Position numbers and translations under genes: made by a program. Shown here piece after piece: positions 25,785 through 33,483 of a stretch of DNA of 34,401 nt. Numbering within the stretch: position 1 is the first letter of the stretch; every line of letters begins with the position of its first letter. This stretch comes from an uncultured Acidobacteriia bacterium. Lineage in GTDB: Bacteria > Acidobacteriota > Terriglobia > Bryobacterales > Bryobacteraceae. The DNA lies in NCBI GenBank assembly GCA_903825445.1, contig CAIKAS010000113.1, forward strand, positions 1 to 34,401, read 5' to 3'. The notes beneath the pieces were generated by a model. That model did not search any database and was not told where the DNA came from. It saw only the letters and a program-made list of their open reading frames with translations.

Positions 25785-26087
25785 CTATTGTGTCTTCTTG
25801 GCGGACGACGTCGTGTGAGTAGTTGTGCTCTCAGAATTGCTGCCATTTGGATTGTCCGGCGACGGCGAGTCGGAGTGCGTGTCGGTCGTAGTCGACGAGC
25901 TTTTCTCCATCGTCGTGGTCGCCGGGGCGTCAGAAGGGGGCGTGGGTGCAGCGGCCACAGGTGTTGCCGGAGCGGTCTGTGAACTGGCGGCAGGAATAGG
26001 AGCGGATTGCTGACAGCCTGCCAGTATTATGCCGGCGACGGCCGCCGCAATGTATGGCAGTTCTTTATAGCTCGCTTGCTTCGTCAT
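25785..26087 (-). CDS. small Ser/Thr/Pro-rich lipoprotein
   Basis: The 100-residue protein has an N-terminal hydrophobic segment ending in the lipobox LAGC (Cys at about residue 25), so it should be lipid-anchored. The rest is disordered: first Ala/Pro-rich, then Ser/Thr/Asp-rich with a Lys-containing tail. ATG 26087 is chosen because GAAGGAAG lies upstream; an upstream TTG (26105) is less likely. The composition suggests a flexible surface tether or spacer. No specific function can be given. Confidence 0.7.
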   Translation of the reverse strand: MTKQASYKELPYIAAAVAGIILAGCQQSAPIPAASSQTAPATPVAAAPTPPSDAPATTTMEKSSSTTTDTHSDSPSPDNPNGSNSESTTTHTTSSAKKTQ

Positions 26088-26184
26088 TATGGATGCTTCC
26101 TTCAATGAAGTGATTTGTGACTACTGATCGGACTGGGCAATAGCATTGCAACTTGCGTTCCACCAGAAAGTGGCGCTCCGGCGA

Positions 26185-27699
26185 TTAGAACTCGGGCAGG
26201 TCGGCGACAGGAATGGTGACGCTGCCCATGTTGCCGGAGTTCTCGTCGCGCACGAGGACTCGGAGCGCGGCCGCGTCGGGCGGCATCTTCATGGTGAAGC
26301 GCAGGTGGATGCCATCGCGCACTGCGCGATCATGCTGGGCGTCAGTCAGGCTGATGGTTTGTGCGTCGAGCGGAACATCGCCGAGTTGATCGCCCACGTC
26401 CGACGCGAAGCGCGCCAGGCACGAGACGTTGCCACGCCAGGTGCCACCATCCTGCCGGAGATTGATCGCGGAGGCATCGACGGTGAGGCGCAGAACGATG
26501 CTGGCGATGTTCCCCATCGTTCGAGTAGCGGCGGCGGTCAGCGGGATCGAGACGGCATCGACGGCGCGTTCCAGAACTTCCTGAGCGGCGGCGCGGGTGG
26601 TAGCAGGAGGCGCGGGCGTTTTCTTTTCAACGAAGTAACCTTCGCGATAACGCAGCGTGACACCGGGCCGTCGGCAACGGATCTCGATCGACTGCAGGCC
26701 CGGGGGCAGATCGCCGCTGGCGTAGTAGCCGAGTTCATAACTGGCCGCGCGGTCACTGGCAGCGCTGCGCAGAGTTGCCGCTAAATCGTTGGTATCGGCC
26801 GGAAAAAAACGGCCGCCGGTGCGTTCGGCGATTTGCTGCAAAGTATTGACGTAGCTGGTTCTTGAGCCGAGGCCCGGGACCACGCTGGCGCCCAGGTAAC
26901 TGGACTCCGCGGCTTCGACGACGACATTCGAGTTGCCGAGAATATGCACGGCTTTATCGATATCGATTTGAAATCCGGTACTGGTTGGAGCGTTACTCCG
27001 AACTACCCCGACATGCGTGCTTCCTGGCGGTGGCTCGGCTTGGGGTTCGTTATCGGGGAAGCCAAGGCTCACCCAGATCAACAGCTTTTGCCCGGAGATG
27101 CCAGCGAGATGCTTCGCGATGTCCTGAAAGGCCTGGACGGTTTCGCGGGCTTCGACCTCAGCCTGGTCGATACTTGTGACCGGAGCCTGCACCTGCCCCC
27201 AAAGAGAATCGGCCCTTGCTTTGAAAAGGTCGCGATCCAGAGTGAATTCCTGCACGATCTGGAATCCGTTATCGATCAGATAAAGCGCGACTTTGTTTTC
27301 GGGCGGCGTGGCCGCGAGCATCTTTTGGAGTTGCTGATAAGCGAAGGACTGTAGTTGCCAGGCGGTGTTGCGCCAATCGAGCAGGAAGACAGTATACCGG
27401 CCCTGAGTGACTTCGGCGGCAGTCTGCCTGTTGCTAAAGGTACCGCGAGGGAGTGGCGCCGGCGGGGCTGGTGGGGCCAGGAGAGTTTCCGTAAAAGTGT
27501 CGATGGGCTGGGGCTTGCGATTGACAATAACCTCGAAATCTTCTTTGCTTAGACCTATGACAGGATGGCCGTCTTTGTCCTCGGCGGCAACATCAATTTG
27601 CACAAGTTGCGTGGTAGTGCGGAATATGCTTTCCGTCTGGGCACGCGCAATGAGGGCCAGAATCAGGACCGAGAGTGAGATTGCGCCGGATCGCCGCAC
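26185..27699 (-). CDS. secreted VWFA-related acidobacterial domain protein (second copy)
   Basis: The 504-residue protein starts at GTG 27699 with a signal peptide (MRRSGAISLSVLILALIARA). It has the family's opening (TTTQLVQIDVAAEDKDGHPV, then LSKEDFEV), a VWA-like domain (about residues 95-330) and the late GYYASGD...IEIRCRRPGV segment. The metal site is degenerate, LDWRNT replacing DxSxS. It is about 150 residues shorter than the copy at 1242, mainly at the C-terminus. On the minus strand TATCAT lies 16 nt before the GTG and may be its -10. It follows the gene at 27760 by 60 bp. Confidence 0.85.
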   Translation of the reverse strand: MRRSGAISLSVLILALIARAQTESIFRTTTQLVQIDVAAEDKDGHPVIGLSKEDFEVIVNRKPQPIDTFTETLLAPPAPPAPLPRGTFSNRQTAAEVTQGRYTVFLLDWRNTAWQLQSFAYQQLQKMLAATPPENKVALYLIDNGFQIVQEFTLDRDLFKARADSLWGQVQAPVTSIDQAEVEARETVQAFQDIAKHLAGISGQKLLIWVSLGFPDNEPQAEPPPGSTHVGVVRSNAPTSTGFQIDIDKAVHILGNSNVVVEAAESSYLGASVVPGLGSRTSYVNTLQQIAERTGGRFFPADTNDLAATLRSAASDRAASYELGYYASGDLPPGLQSIEIRCRRPGVTLRYREGYFVEKKTPAPPATTRAAAQEVLERAVDAVSIPLTAAATRTMGNIASIVLRLTVDASAINLRQDGGTWRGNVSCLARFASDVGDQLGDVPLDAQTISLTDAQHDRAVRDGIHLRFTMKMPPDAAALRVLVRDENSGNMGSVTIPVADLPEF

Positions 27700-27759
27700 G
27701 TTGTTCCAAAGTCCTATGATAGCGGGATTTTGAAGGAATAGACGACCGCATGAGGCGTC

Positions 27760-28455
27760 TTAGTGGTGGCGGAGGCGGTCCAGTTTCGACTTGACGTCGG
27801 GCCAAAATTCGGGGAGAAGGTTGCCGAGCGCGGACGAAGTTAGACTGGTGACCACTCGTGATCCCATCTCAGCCCCGTTGACGCTCTTCGAAGGATAGTA
27901 AGTGTTGGAGAGAGCGATGCCGAGTCCCATGCCGACGATATTTGAGGTATTGAAACCGTCTTTGCCTGAGTCCCGGCGTGTGATCAGAACGCGGGAGAAG
28001 GCGTAGACGGCGCGATACATCACCTTGTGGGCGGGACCCAGACGGAAATATCGGGGATCTTCGTGAAGCAGCGAAGCCAGTACCGCGTCACTGAAGAAAT
28101 TCTGCGTGGTCGAATCGGCCTGTGCCGCACCGAGCCGCTGAAACCAGGCACCATAACCCCAGCCGTACTGCGGTGCAGTATTGTGCCATTGGGAGAGCGT
28201 GGCGCCCAACGCCGACGTGGCAAAAGTGTAAGGGTCAGTCGACTCTTTCACAAAAAGATACCACTTATCGCGCACACGAAGCGGGGAGTAGGGATGGGAC
28301 GGATCGTTGACAGCCTGGAAATTGGGAATGATACCGAGGATGCGCTCGTTGGAGATGGGGGAAACGGCAGGTGAGGGCGCGGGCGCCGGGGATTGCGCGG
28401 GTGCAGGCAGTGCCGCGGCCAGGCCGATCAGAATTAGTGCCGCTTGCTTCCGCAC
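27760..28455 (-). CDS. exported protein of unknown function, 231 residues
   Basis: It starts at GTG 28455 with a signal peptide (MRKQAALILIGLAAALPAPAQ) and a short Pro/Ala/Ser linker. The mature part is helical and aromatic (PLRVRDKWYLFVKESTDPYTFA, then WGYGAWFQRLGAAQADST), with a conserved-looking HEDPRYFR and a Gly/Ser-rich hydrophobic stretch GMGLGIALSNTYYPSKSVNG. I think similar exported proteins occur in other Acidobacteriota, but I cannot name a domain. No ribosome binding site is visible; a CATACT box ends 6 nt before the GTG. Confidence 0.7.
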   Translation of the reverse strand: MRKQAALILIGLAAALPAPAQSPAPAPSPAVSPISNERILGIIPNFQAVNDPSHPYSPLRVRDKWYLFVKESTDPYTFATSALGATLSQWHNTAPQYGWGYGAWFQRLGAAQADSTTQNFFSDAVLASLLHEDPRYFRLGPAHKVMYRAVYAFSRVLITRRDSGKDGFNTSNIVGMGLGIALSNTYYPSKSVNGAEMGSRVVTSLTSSALGNLLPEFWPDVKSKLDRLRHH

Positions 28456-28497
28456 AATACAAGTATGCTTTGTGGGATCGATTCGTTTCAGGATAGA

Positions 28498-28515
28498 CGT
28501 ACTGCGAAGTACGAT
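28498..28515 (+). promoter_or_regulatory. small dyad and -10-like box before the glycosyltransferase start
   Basis: CGTACT-GCGA-AGTACG (28498-28513) is a 6-bp-arm dyad. Its right arm overlaps TACGAT (28510-28515), a -10-like box that ends 5 nt before the ATG at 28521. The dyad could be an operator over the promoter. The whole divergent gap is 65 bp. Confidence 0.3.
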
Positions 28516-28520
28516 AGGGC

Positions 28521-29984
28521 ATGACTATCAACCAGTGGCGGGCGCTGCTTTGGGCGATCCTGGTCGCGTGCATTGCGAGGCTTTGGGTAGTACCGATGCT
28601 GTCCAGTTTCTGGGTGGATGAACTGGTGACGGTGTTCGTAGTGCAGCACCCGGGCGATCCGTCATTCGCTCCGGTGCCGCAGGTGCCGGCATCCATTTAT
28701 TACTGGTTGCCTCGATTCGCACACCAGGCGTTCGGGGATTCGGAATTTGCATGGCGGGTTCCTTCGGCGCTGGCGATGGGACTGGCACTGTTTTTCATCG
28801 GGCGGATCGCAGCGCGCCTGATCCATCCGCGCGCGGCGTGGTTCGCGATCTTTGCGTCGTTGGGGTTGCACGGGATTAACTATTTTGCCGCGGATGCGCG
28901 GCCTTATGGATTCGGAATTTGCGTGGCGGCGCTGTCTGTTTGGCTGCTGATTCGCTTTCTGGACAGCGCGCGCTGGCTCGATGGAATGGCGTTCACCGTT
29001 GCCGCGGCATTTCTGTGGCGAATTCACCTGATCTACTGGCCGTTCTATCTGGTTTTCGCTGTTTATACAGCTCTGCGGATTGCGAAGAAGGAAACGCGGG
29101 TTGGGTGGTGGCACGCGATCGGGTGGTTCGCGCTGCTTTCACTCACCCTGGTTCCGGTGGCGCTGAACGCGCTGGTGGTGGTGCGCCAGGCAGGCGCGCA
29201 TGTGATTGCGGAGTTGCCCGGGTTTCGCGAGTTTGAGCATGCAGTGCGGTGGAGTCTGGTGCTGATTTGCGGCGCGGGAGTGTGGCTGGTGGCGCGGGCC
29301 TTGAAGTGGCCGCCGGTGGCGACGCGGTTGCCTGGATCATCCCAGGCGCTAATCGCGCTTTGGTGGCTGGGGCAGCCCCTGGCGATCTTTGCTTTTTCGC
29401 GGATCACCGGCGATAGCGCATTCATAACGCGGTATGTTTCGCTGGCACTGCCGGGGACCGCGTTGATGGCGACCGTAGTTGCCGCAAGGTTTATTCCAGA
29501 AAATCGCTGGTGGCACGTTTCAGCCGTACTTGGCGCAGGGGCGGTGCTCTTTATGGGACAGTGGGGCACACCGGAGGTTCGTCACGATAATTCCGACTGG
29601 CGGGCGGCTGCGCGCGAGGAAGTTCGGCTGGCGAATTCGCCAGAGATGCCTTTGATTTGCCTGAGTCCTTTTGTGGAGGCGAGGCGGCCGGTGTGGAGTC
29701 CGGATTATCCATTGCCAGGGTTTTTGTATTCGCATTTGGCGTACTATCCCCTGAAAGGGCGGTTCTATTTGTTTCCGTTTGGTGCCGCCGCATCGGATGG
29801 CGAGGATTATGCGGCGAAATTGACGGCAGAAACGCTGGCGCGGTCGGGGCGATTTGTGATTTATGGTGCAAATCAGTTCTGGCAGGATTGGTTCGCGCAT
29901 CGGCCGGAACTGACGGGATGGCGGAATCGGCTCGAGATGTTCGGGGACGTGAAGATGGCGGTTTTTGAAGCCCCGGAGCGATAG
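28521..29984 (+). CDS. GT39-like integral membrane glycosyltransferase
   Basis: The 487-residue protein has about ten hydrophobic segments and the ArnT/PMT (GT39/GT-C) signature FWVDEL after the first membrane helix, with Asp33/Glu34 as the likely catalytic or metal site. ADARPYG in the first third is also typical of the family. A soluble C-terminal part of about 120 residues follows the last helices. It should transfer a sugar from a polyprenyl-phosphate donor to a lipid or protein on the periplasmic side; the acceptor is unknown. It is divergent from the exported protein gene and lies 43 bp before xseB, so read-through into the housekeeping operon is possible. Confidence 0.85.
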   Translation: MTINQWRALLWAILVACIARLWVVPMLSSFWVDELVTVFVVQHPGDPSFAPVPQVPASIYYWLPRFAHQAFGDSEFAWRVPSALAMGLALFFIGRIAARLIHPRAAWFAIFASLGLHGINYFAADARPYGFGICVAALSVWLLIRFLDSARWLDGMAFTVAAAFLWRIHLIYWPFYLVFAVYTALRIAKKETRVGWWHAIGWFALLSLTLVPVALNALVVVRQAGAHVIAELPGFREFEHAVRWSLVLICGAGVWLVARALKWPPVATRLPGSSQALIALWWLGQPLAIFAFSRITGDSAFITRYVSLALPGTALMATVVAARFIPENRWWHVSAVLGAGAVLFMGQWGTPEVRHDNSDWRAAAREEVRLANSPEMPLICLSPFVEARRPVWSPDYPLPGFLYSHLAYYPLKGRFYLFPFGAAASDGEDYAAKLTAETLARSGRFVIYGANQFWQDWFAHRPELTGWRNRLEMFGDVKMAVFEAPER

Positions 29985-30015
29985 GCCGACAACCTTTGTG
30001 TGGATTGCTCCACGA

Positions 30016-30021
30016 TAGAAT
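30016..30021 (+). promoter_or_regulatory. -10-like box 6 nt before xseB (possible leaderless promoter)
   Basis: TAGAAT is followed by six bases and the ATG at 30028. No Shine-Dalgarno sequence precedes the ATG. This would be the promoter of the xseB-ispA-tlyA-nadK operon, unless it is transcribed from upstream. Confidence 0.4.
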
Positions 30022-30027
30022 GAACCG

Positions 30028-30267
30028 ATGGCCGTACCCGAACCCACTACGGGCAATTTTGAGAATTCGCTGGACGAACTGGAAAAGGTTGTAAAAGAAC
30101 TGGAGTCGGGCGATCTGCCGCTCGACCGGTCGCTGGACCTGTTTTCGCGCGGCATGCAACTGAGCGAGACCTGCCGCAAGCAGCTCGAAGAAGCCGAGAC
30201 GCGCGTGGAACAGCTGATCCGCAAAGAAGGCACGTATCAACCGGAACCTTTCGGCACTGAAAAATAG
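30028..30267 (+). CDS. xseB: exodeoxyribonuclease VII small subunit
   Basis: The 79-residue protein matches XseB in length and sequence: FENSLDELEKVVKELESGDLPLDRSLDLFSRGMQLS, then CRKQLEEAETRVEQLI, forming the helical hairpin that binds XseA. With XseA it degrades single-stranded DNA to oligonucleotides in repair. XseA is not in the window. It is the first gene of a tight operon; ispA starts 12 bp after it, a pairing seen in many bacteria. Confidence 0.93.
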   Translation: MAVPEPTTGNFENSLDELEKVVKELESGDLPLDRSLDLFSRGMQLSETCRKQLEEAETRVEQLIRKEGTYQPEPFGTEK

Positions 30268-30279
30268 CGTATTCGAGCG

Positions 30280-31164
30280 ATGACACTCAAAGAGTTTTTT
30301 GCCGACCAACAGGGGCTGGTGGACCAGGCGCTTGACCGATTTACCCCCGCCGGAACCGAACACCCGGCAACCATCCACAAGGCTATGCGGCACAGTTTGT
30401 TTGCAGGGGGCAAGCGTATTCGTCCGATTTTGTGCATCGCGGCGGCCGCGGCGGTCTCCGATGACAAGACAGCCGTGATGCATGCGGCCTGCTCGCTGGA
30501 GATGATTCACACATATTCGCTGATCCACGACGATCTGCCAGCACTGGATAATGACGACTTCCGTCGCGGCAAGCCGACGTGTCATAAGGTTTTTGGCGAA
30601 GCGATGGCAATCCTTGCGGGTGACGCGCTGTTTACCCTCGCGATCCAGACGCTCACGTGCATTGAGAGCGCTGACGCAGCTCGCGTGGTCGCGCTGATTC
30701 GGGAACTCTCGTTCGCGTCGGGCACCGTGGGCGGCATGATTGGAGGACAGGTCACCGATATCGAAGGCGAGCGGCAGCCGCCGACACCTGAACTGCTCGA
30801 CAGCATCCATCGCGCCAAAACCGGAGCGCTGTTGCGCGCGAGCGTACGTATGGGCGGCATCGCGGCAGGTGGCAAAGCGGCGCAGATTGAAGCGCTTTCA
30901 CGTTACGGCGAGCATGTCGGATTGGCGTTCCAAATAGTGGACGACATTCTTGACGTGGAGGAATCATCGGAAGCGCTCGGCAAGACGGCCGGCAAAGATG
31001 CCGCGCAGGGAAAAATCACCTTTCCCGCGGTGTACGGGCTGGATCGGTCCCGTGCCATGGCGCAGGAACAGTGTCGACTATCACACGACGCGCTCCTGCC
31101 ATTCGGCGATGGCGCACAACGGCTGCACGAGATCGCGGATTTGATCGTGCAGCGGAAGTCATAA
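30280..31164 (+). CDS. ispA: short-chain polyprenyl diphosphate synthase (farnesyl/geranylgeranyl type)
   Basis: The 294-residue enzyme has both Asp-rich motifs: DDLPALD at residues 84-90 and DDILD at 221-225, plus GGKRIRP near residue 45 for diphosphate binding. It condenses isopentenyl diphosphate with an allylic diphosphate. The exact chain length is set by residues before the first motif; two bulky residues (His-Thr-Tyr-Ser) there fit a short-chain product such as farnesyl diphosphate, but this is not certain. It sits between xseB and tlyA; the dxs gene often found next to it is absent here. Confidence 0.93.
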   Translation: MTLKEFFADQQGLVDQALDRFTPAGTEHPATIHKAMRHSLFAGGKRIRPILCIAAAAAVSDDKTAVMHAACSLEMIHTYSLIHDDLPALDNDDFRRGKPTCHKVFGEAMAILAGDALFTLAIQTLTCIESADAARVVALIRELSFASGTVGGMIGGQVTDIEGERQPPTPELLDSIHRAKTGALLRASVRMGGIAAGGKAAQIEALSRYGEHVGLAFQIVDDILDVEESSEALGKTAGKDAAQGKITFPAVYGLDRSRAMAQEQCRLSHDALLPFGDGAQRLHEIADLIVQRKS

Positions 31165-31177
31165 GGCTGCGAGGCCC

Positions 31178-31918
31178 GTGGTGGCGTTAATCGAAAAGAT
31201 CCGTCTGGACCGATGGATGGTAGAACACGGTCACACTGAGACCCGCGAGAAAGCGCGCGCCCTCATCATGGCCGGAGCCGTCACCATTAACGGCCAACGC
31301 GCCGACAAGGCCGGCCATTTCGTGCTGCCCGACGCCCACGTGGAAGTTCGGGCGAAAATTCGCTACGTCAGCCGCGGCGGACTCAAGCTCGAGGGAGCCC
31401 TGCAACATTTCGGTATTGACGTAACAGGCGCGGTCTGCGTTGATGTTGGCACATCCACCGGGGGATTTACCGATTGCCTGCTGCAGCACGGCGCAGCGCG
31501 AGTGCATGCGGTGGACACGGGATCCGGGCAAATCGACTGGCGGCTGCGCAACGATCCACGCGTGATACTGCATGAGAGTTTCAACGCACGCAATCTGGAA
31601 CTGGCAGATTTAGGAGAAGCTGTCGATCTGGCAGTTTGCGACGTCAGCTTTATTTCGGCCACGCTGATCCTTCCCGCGATTGTGCGCGTTCTGAAGCCGG
31701 ATACCGGCCGCATGGTCGTGCTGGTAAAACCCCAATTTGAAGTAGGCCGGGAACAAGTGGGCAAGGGCGGAATTGTGCGCGAACCCGCACTGCACGCAGC
31801 GGCCTGTGCACGGGTAAGAGCGTGTGTGGAAGAATCAGATTTCACCACCGATATCATGGACAGCCCCATAACCGGAGCCGAAGGCAACAAGGAGTTTCTG
31901 CTGTATGCCCACCGTTAG
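31178..31918 (+). CDS. tlyA: TlyA family rRNA 2'-O-methyltransferase
   Basis: The 246-residue protein has an N-terminal S4 RNA-binding domain (residues about 8-65, RLDRWMVEHGHTETREKARA) and an FtsJ-like methyltransferase domain. The SAM motif is VDVGTSTGGFTDCLL. The catalytic Lys-Asp-Lys-Glu set is suggested by SRGGLKLEGAL, CDVSFIS, VKPQFE and a late Glu. TlyA methylates a cytidine ribose in 16S and, in some bacteria, 23S rRNA; the old name hemolysin is historical. The start is GTG 31178, with GTG 31181 possible. Its end overlaps nadK by 14 bases, showing translational coupling. Confidence 0.92.
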   Translation: MVALIEKIRLDRWMVEHGHTETREKARALIMAGAVTINGQRADKAGHFVLPDAHVEVRAKIRYVSRGGLKLEGALQHFGIDVTGAVCVDVGTSTGGFTDCLLQHGAARVHAVDTGSGQIDWRLRNDPRVILHESFNARNLELADLGEAVDLAVCDVSFISATLILPAIVRVLKPDTGRMVVLVKPQFEVGREQVGKGGIVREPALHAAACARVRACVEESDFTTDIMDSPITGAEGNKEFLLYAHR

Positions 31919-32771
31919 AACTGTCGGCATCTTCGCAAAACCAAATGTGGCAGCAGCGATCCGCTTGGTACCGGAGTTGCTGACATGGCTCGCTGAACGC
32001 GGGATCGGCGTGCGCCTGGACGATGTTGCAGCGGGCTATGCGAGGTCGGGCGGCGGCCTTCCACGACCCCAGGTTCCAGATGGCTGCAATTTGGCGATCG
32101 TACTGGGCGGTGATGGCACGCTGCTCTCGGCAGCGCGTGCGTTGGCTGGCCGGGCGATTCCGATTCTTGCCGTAAACCTGGGCGGACTGGGCTTCCTGAC
32201 GTCGATCCCCATTGGCGACCTGTTTCCGGAGTTGGAGCGCGCGCTCACCGGCCTTCACAAACTGACGCGCCGCCATTCTCTGCACGTAGCGGTGAGGCGC
32301 GGCGAGAGCGTAGTGGCGGAATACGACGCCCTCAATGATGTAGTGATCGCGAAGTCATCGATCGCCCGAATTGTAGATCTGGACGTCTGGGCGGGCGACA
32401 CGTTTGTCTGCGAGTATAAAGCGGACGGGCTCATCGTTTCCACGCCAACCGGCTCTACCGCCTATTCGCTGGCGGCTGGCGGCCCGATCATTTTCCCGAC
32501 CGTCAGCGCAGTTTGTATTACGCCGATTTGTCCGCATACCTTAACCAACCGGCCACTGATTATTCCCGCCGACCTGCCAGTACGGGTAGTCAGTCACATG
32601 AAAGAAGACGAGGATTCGTTCCTGACAGTGGATGGCCAGGTAGGCGGCGCGCTGGAACCGGGTGATACGGTGGAGTGTACGGCGTCGAAATCGGAAGTTT
32701 TACTGGTCCAGGCTCCCGACAAGACGTTTTTCGACGTACTGCGTCAGAAACTGAAGTGGGGCGAGCGATAG
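31905..32771 (+). CDS. nadK: NAD kinase
   Basis: The 288-residue enzyme has GGDGTLL with the catalytic Asp70, the NDVVIAK motif, and the PTGSTAYSLAAGGPI signature of bacterial NAD kinases, plus the ITPICPHTLTNRPLII segment. It phosphorylates NAD to NADP using ATP or polyphosphate, supplying the cofactor used by malic enzyme elsewhere in the window. It overlaps the end of tlyA by 14 bases. recN, a common next gene, is absent. Confidence 0.96.
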   Translation: MPTVRTVGIFAKPNVAAAIRLVPELLTWLAERGIGVRLDDVAAGYARSGGGLPRPQVPDGCNLAIVLGGDGTLLSAARALAGRAIPILAVNLGGLGFLTSIPIGDLFPELERALTGLHKLTRRHSLHVAVRRGESVVAEYDALNDVVIAKSSIARIVDLDVWAGDTFVCEYKADGLIVSTPTGSTAYSLAAGGPIIFPTVSAVCITPICPHTLTNRPLIIPADLPVRVVSHMKEDEDSFLTVDGQVGGALEPGDTVECTASKSEVLLVQAPDKTFFDVLRQKLKWGER

Positions 32772-32816
32772 CCCATTTTCGCCAACGCGCGTGATACGCT
32801 CAAAATTAGCCTAATA

Positions 32817-33239
32817 ATGGAAACTACAACTGCGTCACCGAGCGAAAAGATGCCACCCATCAATGTGTGGCTACTGCCAGTCCTCGCTGGCTGGGTCATT
32901 CCCGGCGCTGGTCACTTCATGCAGAAGAAAGCGGGTCGAGGAGCACTGATTTTTGGATCGGTGCTGCTAATGTTCCTGTTTGGGCTCTCGATGAGCGGCA
33001 TGATGTTCACACCGGAAAAAGGCACCGATGTACTGACGTCGCTGATCAACTACGGTGGTTTCGTTTGCAACCTGGCGGCTGGCGGGATGTATCTGCTGAC
33101 TACCATGTTCGGATACTCACAGCCTGATCTGCCAGGCGCGGTGCACGATTACGGCACCAAGTTTCTGGTGACGGCGGGACTGTTGAACATTTTGGCGATG
33201 GTCGACGCGTATGAAATCGCGGCAGGAAAGAAGGATTAG
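32817..33239 (+). CDS. DUF6677-like small membrane protein
   Basis: The 140-residue protein has about four hydrophobic segments, starting INVWLLPVLAGWVIPGAGHFMQKKAGRGALIF, which fits DUF6677-type proteins of Acidobacteriota and neighbours. Function is unknown. It starts 45 bp after nadK and is followed after 1 bp by another small membrane protein, so all may be one transcript. The ATG at 32817 has no strong ribosome binding site. Confidence 0.7.
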   Translation: METTTASPSEKMPPINVWLLPVLAGWVIPGAGHFMQKKAGRGALIFGSVLLMFLFGLSMSGMMFTPEKGTDVLTSLINYGGFVCNLAAGGMYLLTTMFGYSQPDLPGAVHDYGTKFLVTAGLLNILAMVDAYEIAAGKKD

Positions 33240-33240
33240 C

Positions 33241-33426
33241 ATGCCAAAGATCAATCTTTCGCATTTTGAAGCCGCGTTCCTGTTTTCGTTATTCGTCTCG
33301 GTCGTGATGGGGATCACGTCGAAGAAAACGCAGAACGAGCGACTCCATTACGGACTCTACTGTTTTGGCTGCTTCATGCTGGCCCTGTTTGGCATTGGCT
33401 GGATCATGAAGCTCGGACACGGGTAG
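33241..33426 (+). CDS. small membrane protein, 61 residues
   Basis: Starts at ATG 33241 with AAGGA about 5-9 nt upstream, inside the end of the previous gene, so the two are coupled. Two hydrophobic segments (about residues 8-25 and 38-56, EAAFLFSLFVSVVMGIT and YGLYCFGCFMLALFGIGWI) separated by a charged SKKTQNERLH loop suggest a helical hairpin in the membrane. I recognise no family. Confidence 0.65.
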   Translation: MPKINLSHFEAAFLFSLFVSVVMGITSKKTQNERLHYGLYCFGCFMLALFGIGWIMKLGHG

Positions 33427-33483
33427 TCTCAGTCCGGCTGGCTGTTTCGCACGGTGAACATCCGGCATCAGACGTCGCCCTCG

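Noticed and set aside
26146-26784. 212-codon plus-strand open frame
   Set aside because: It is antisense to the second VWFA-related gene and has no recognisable domain.
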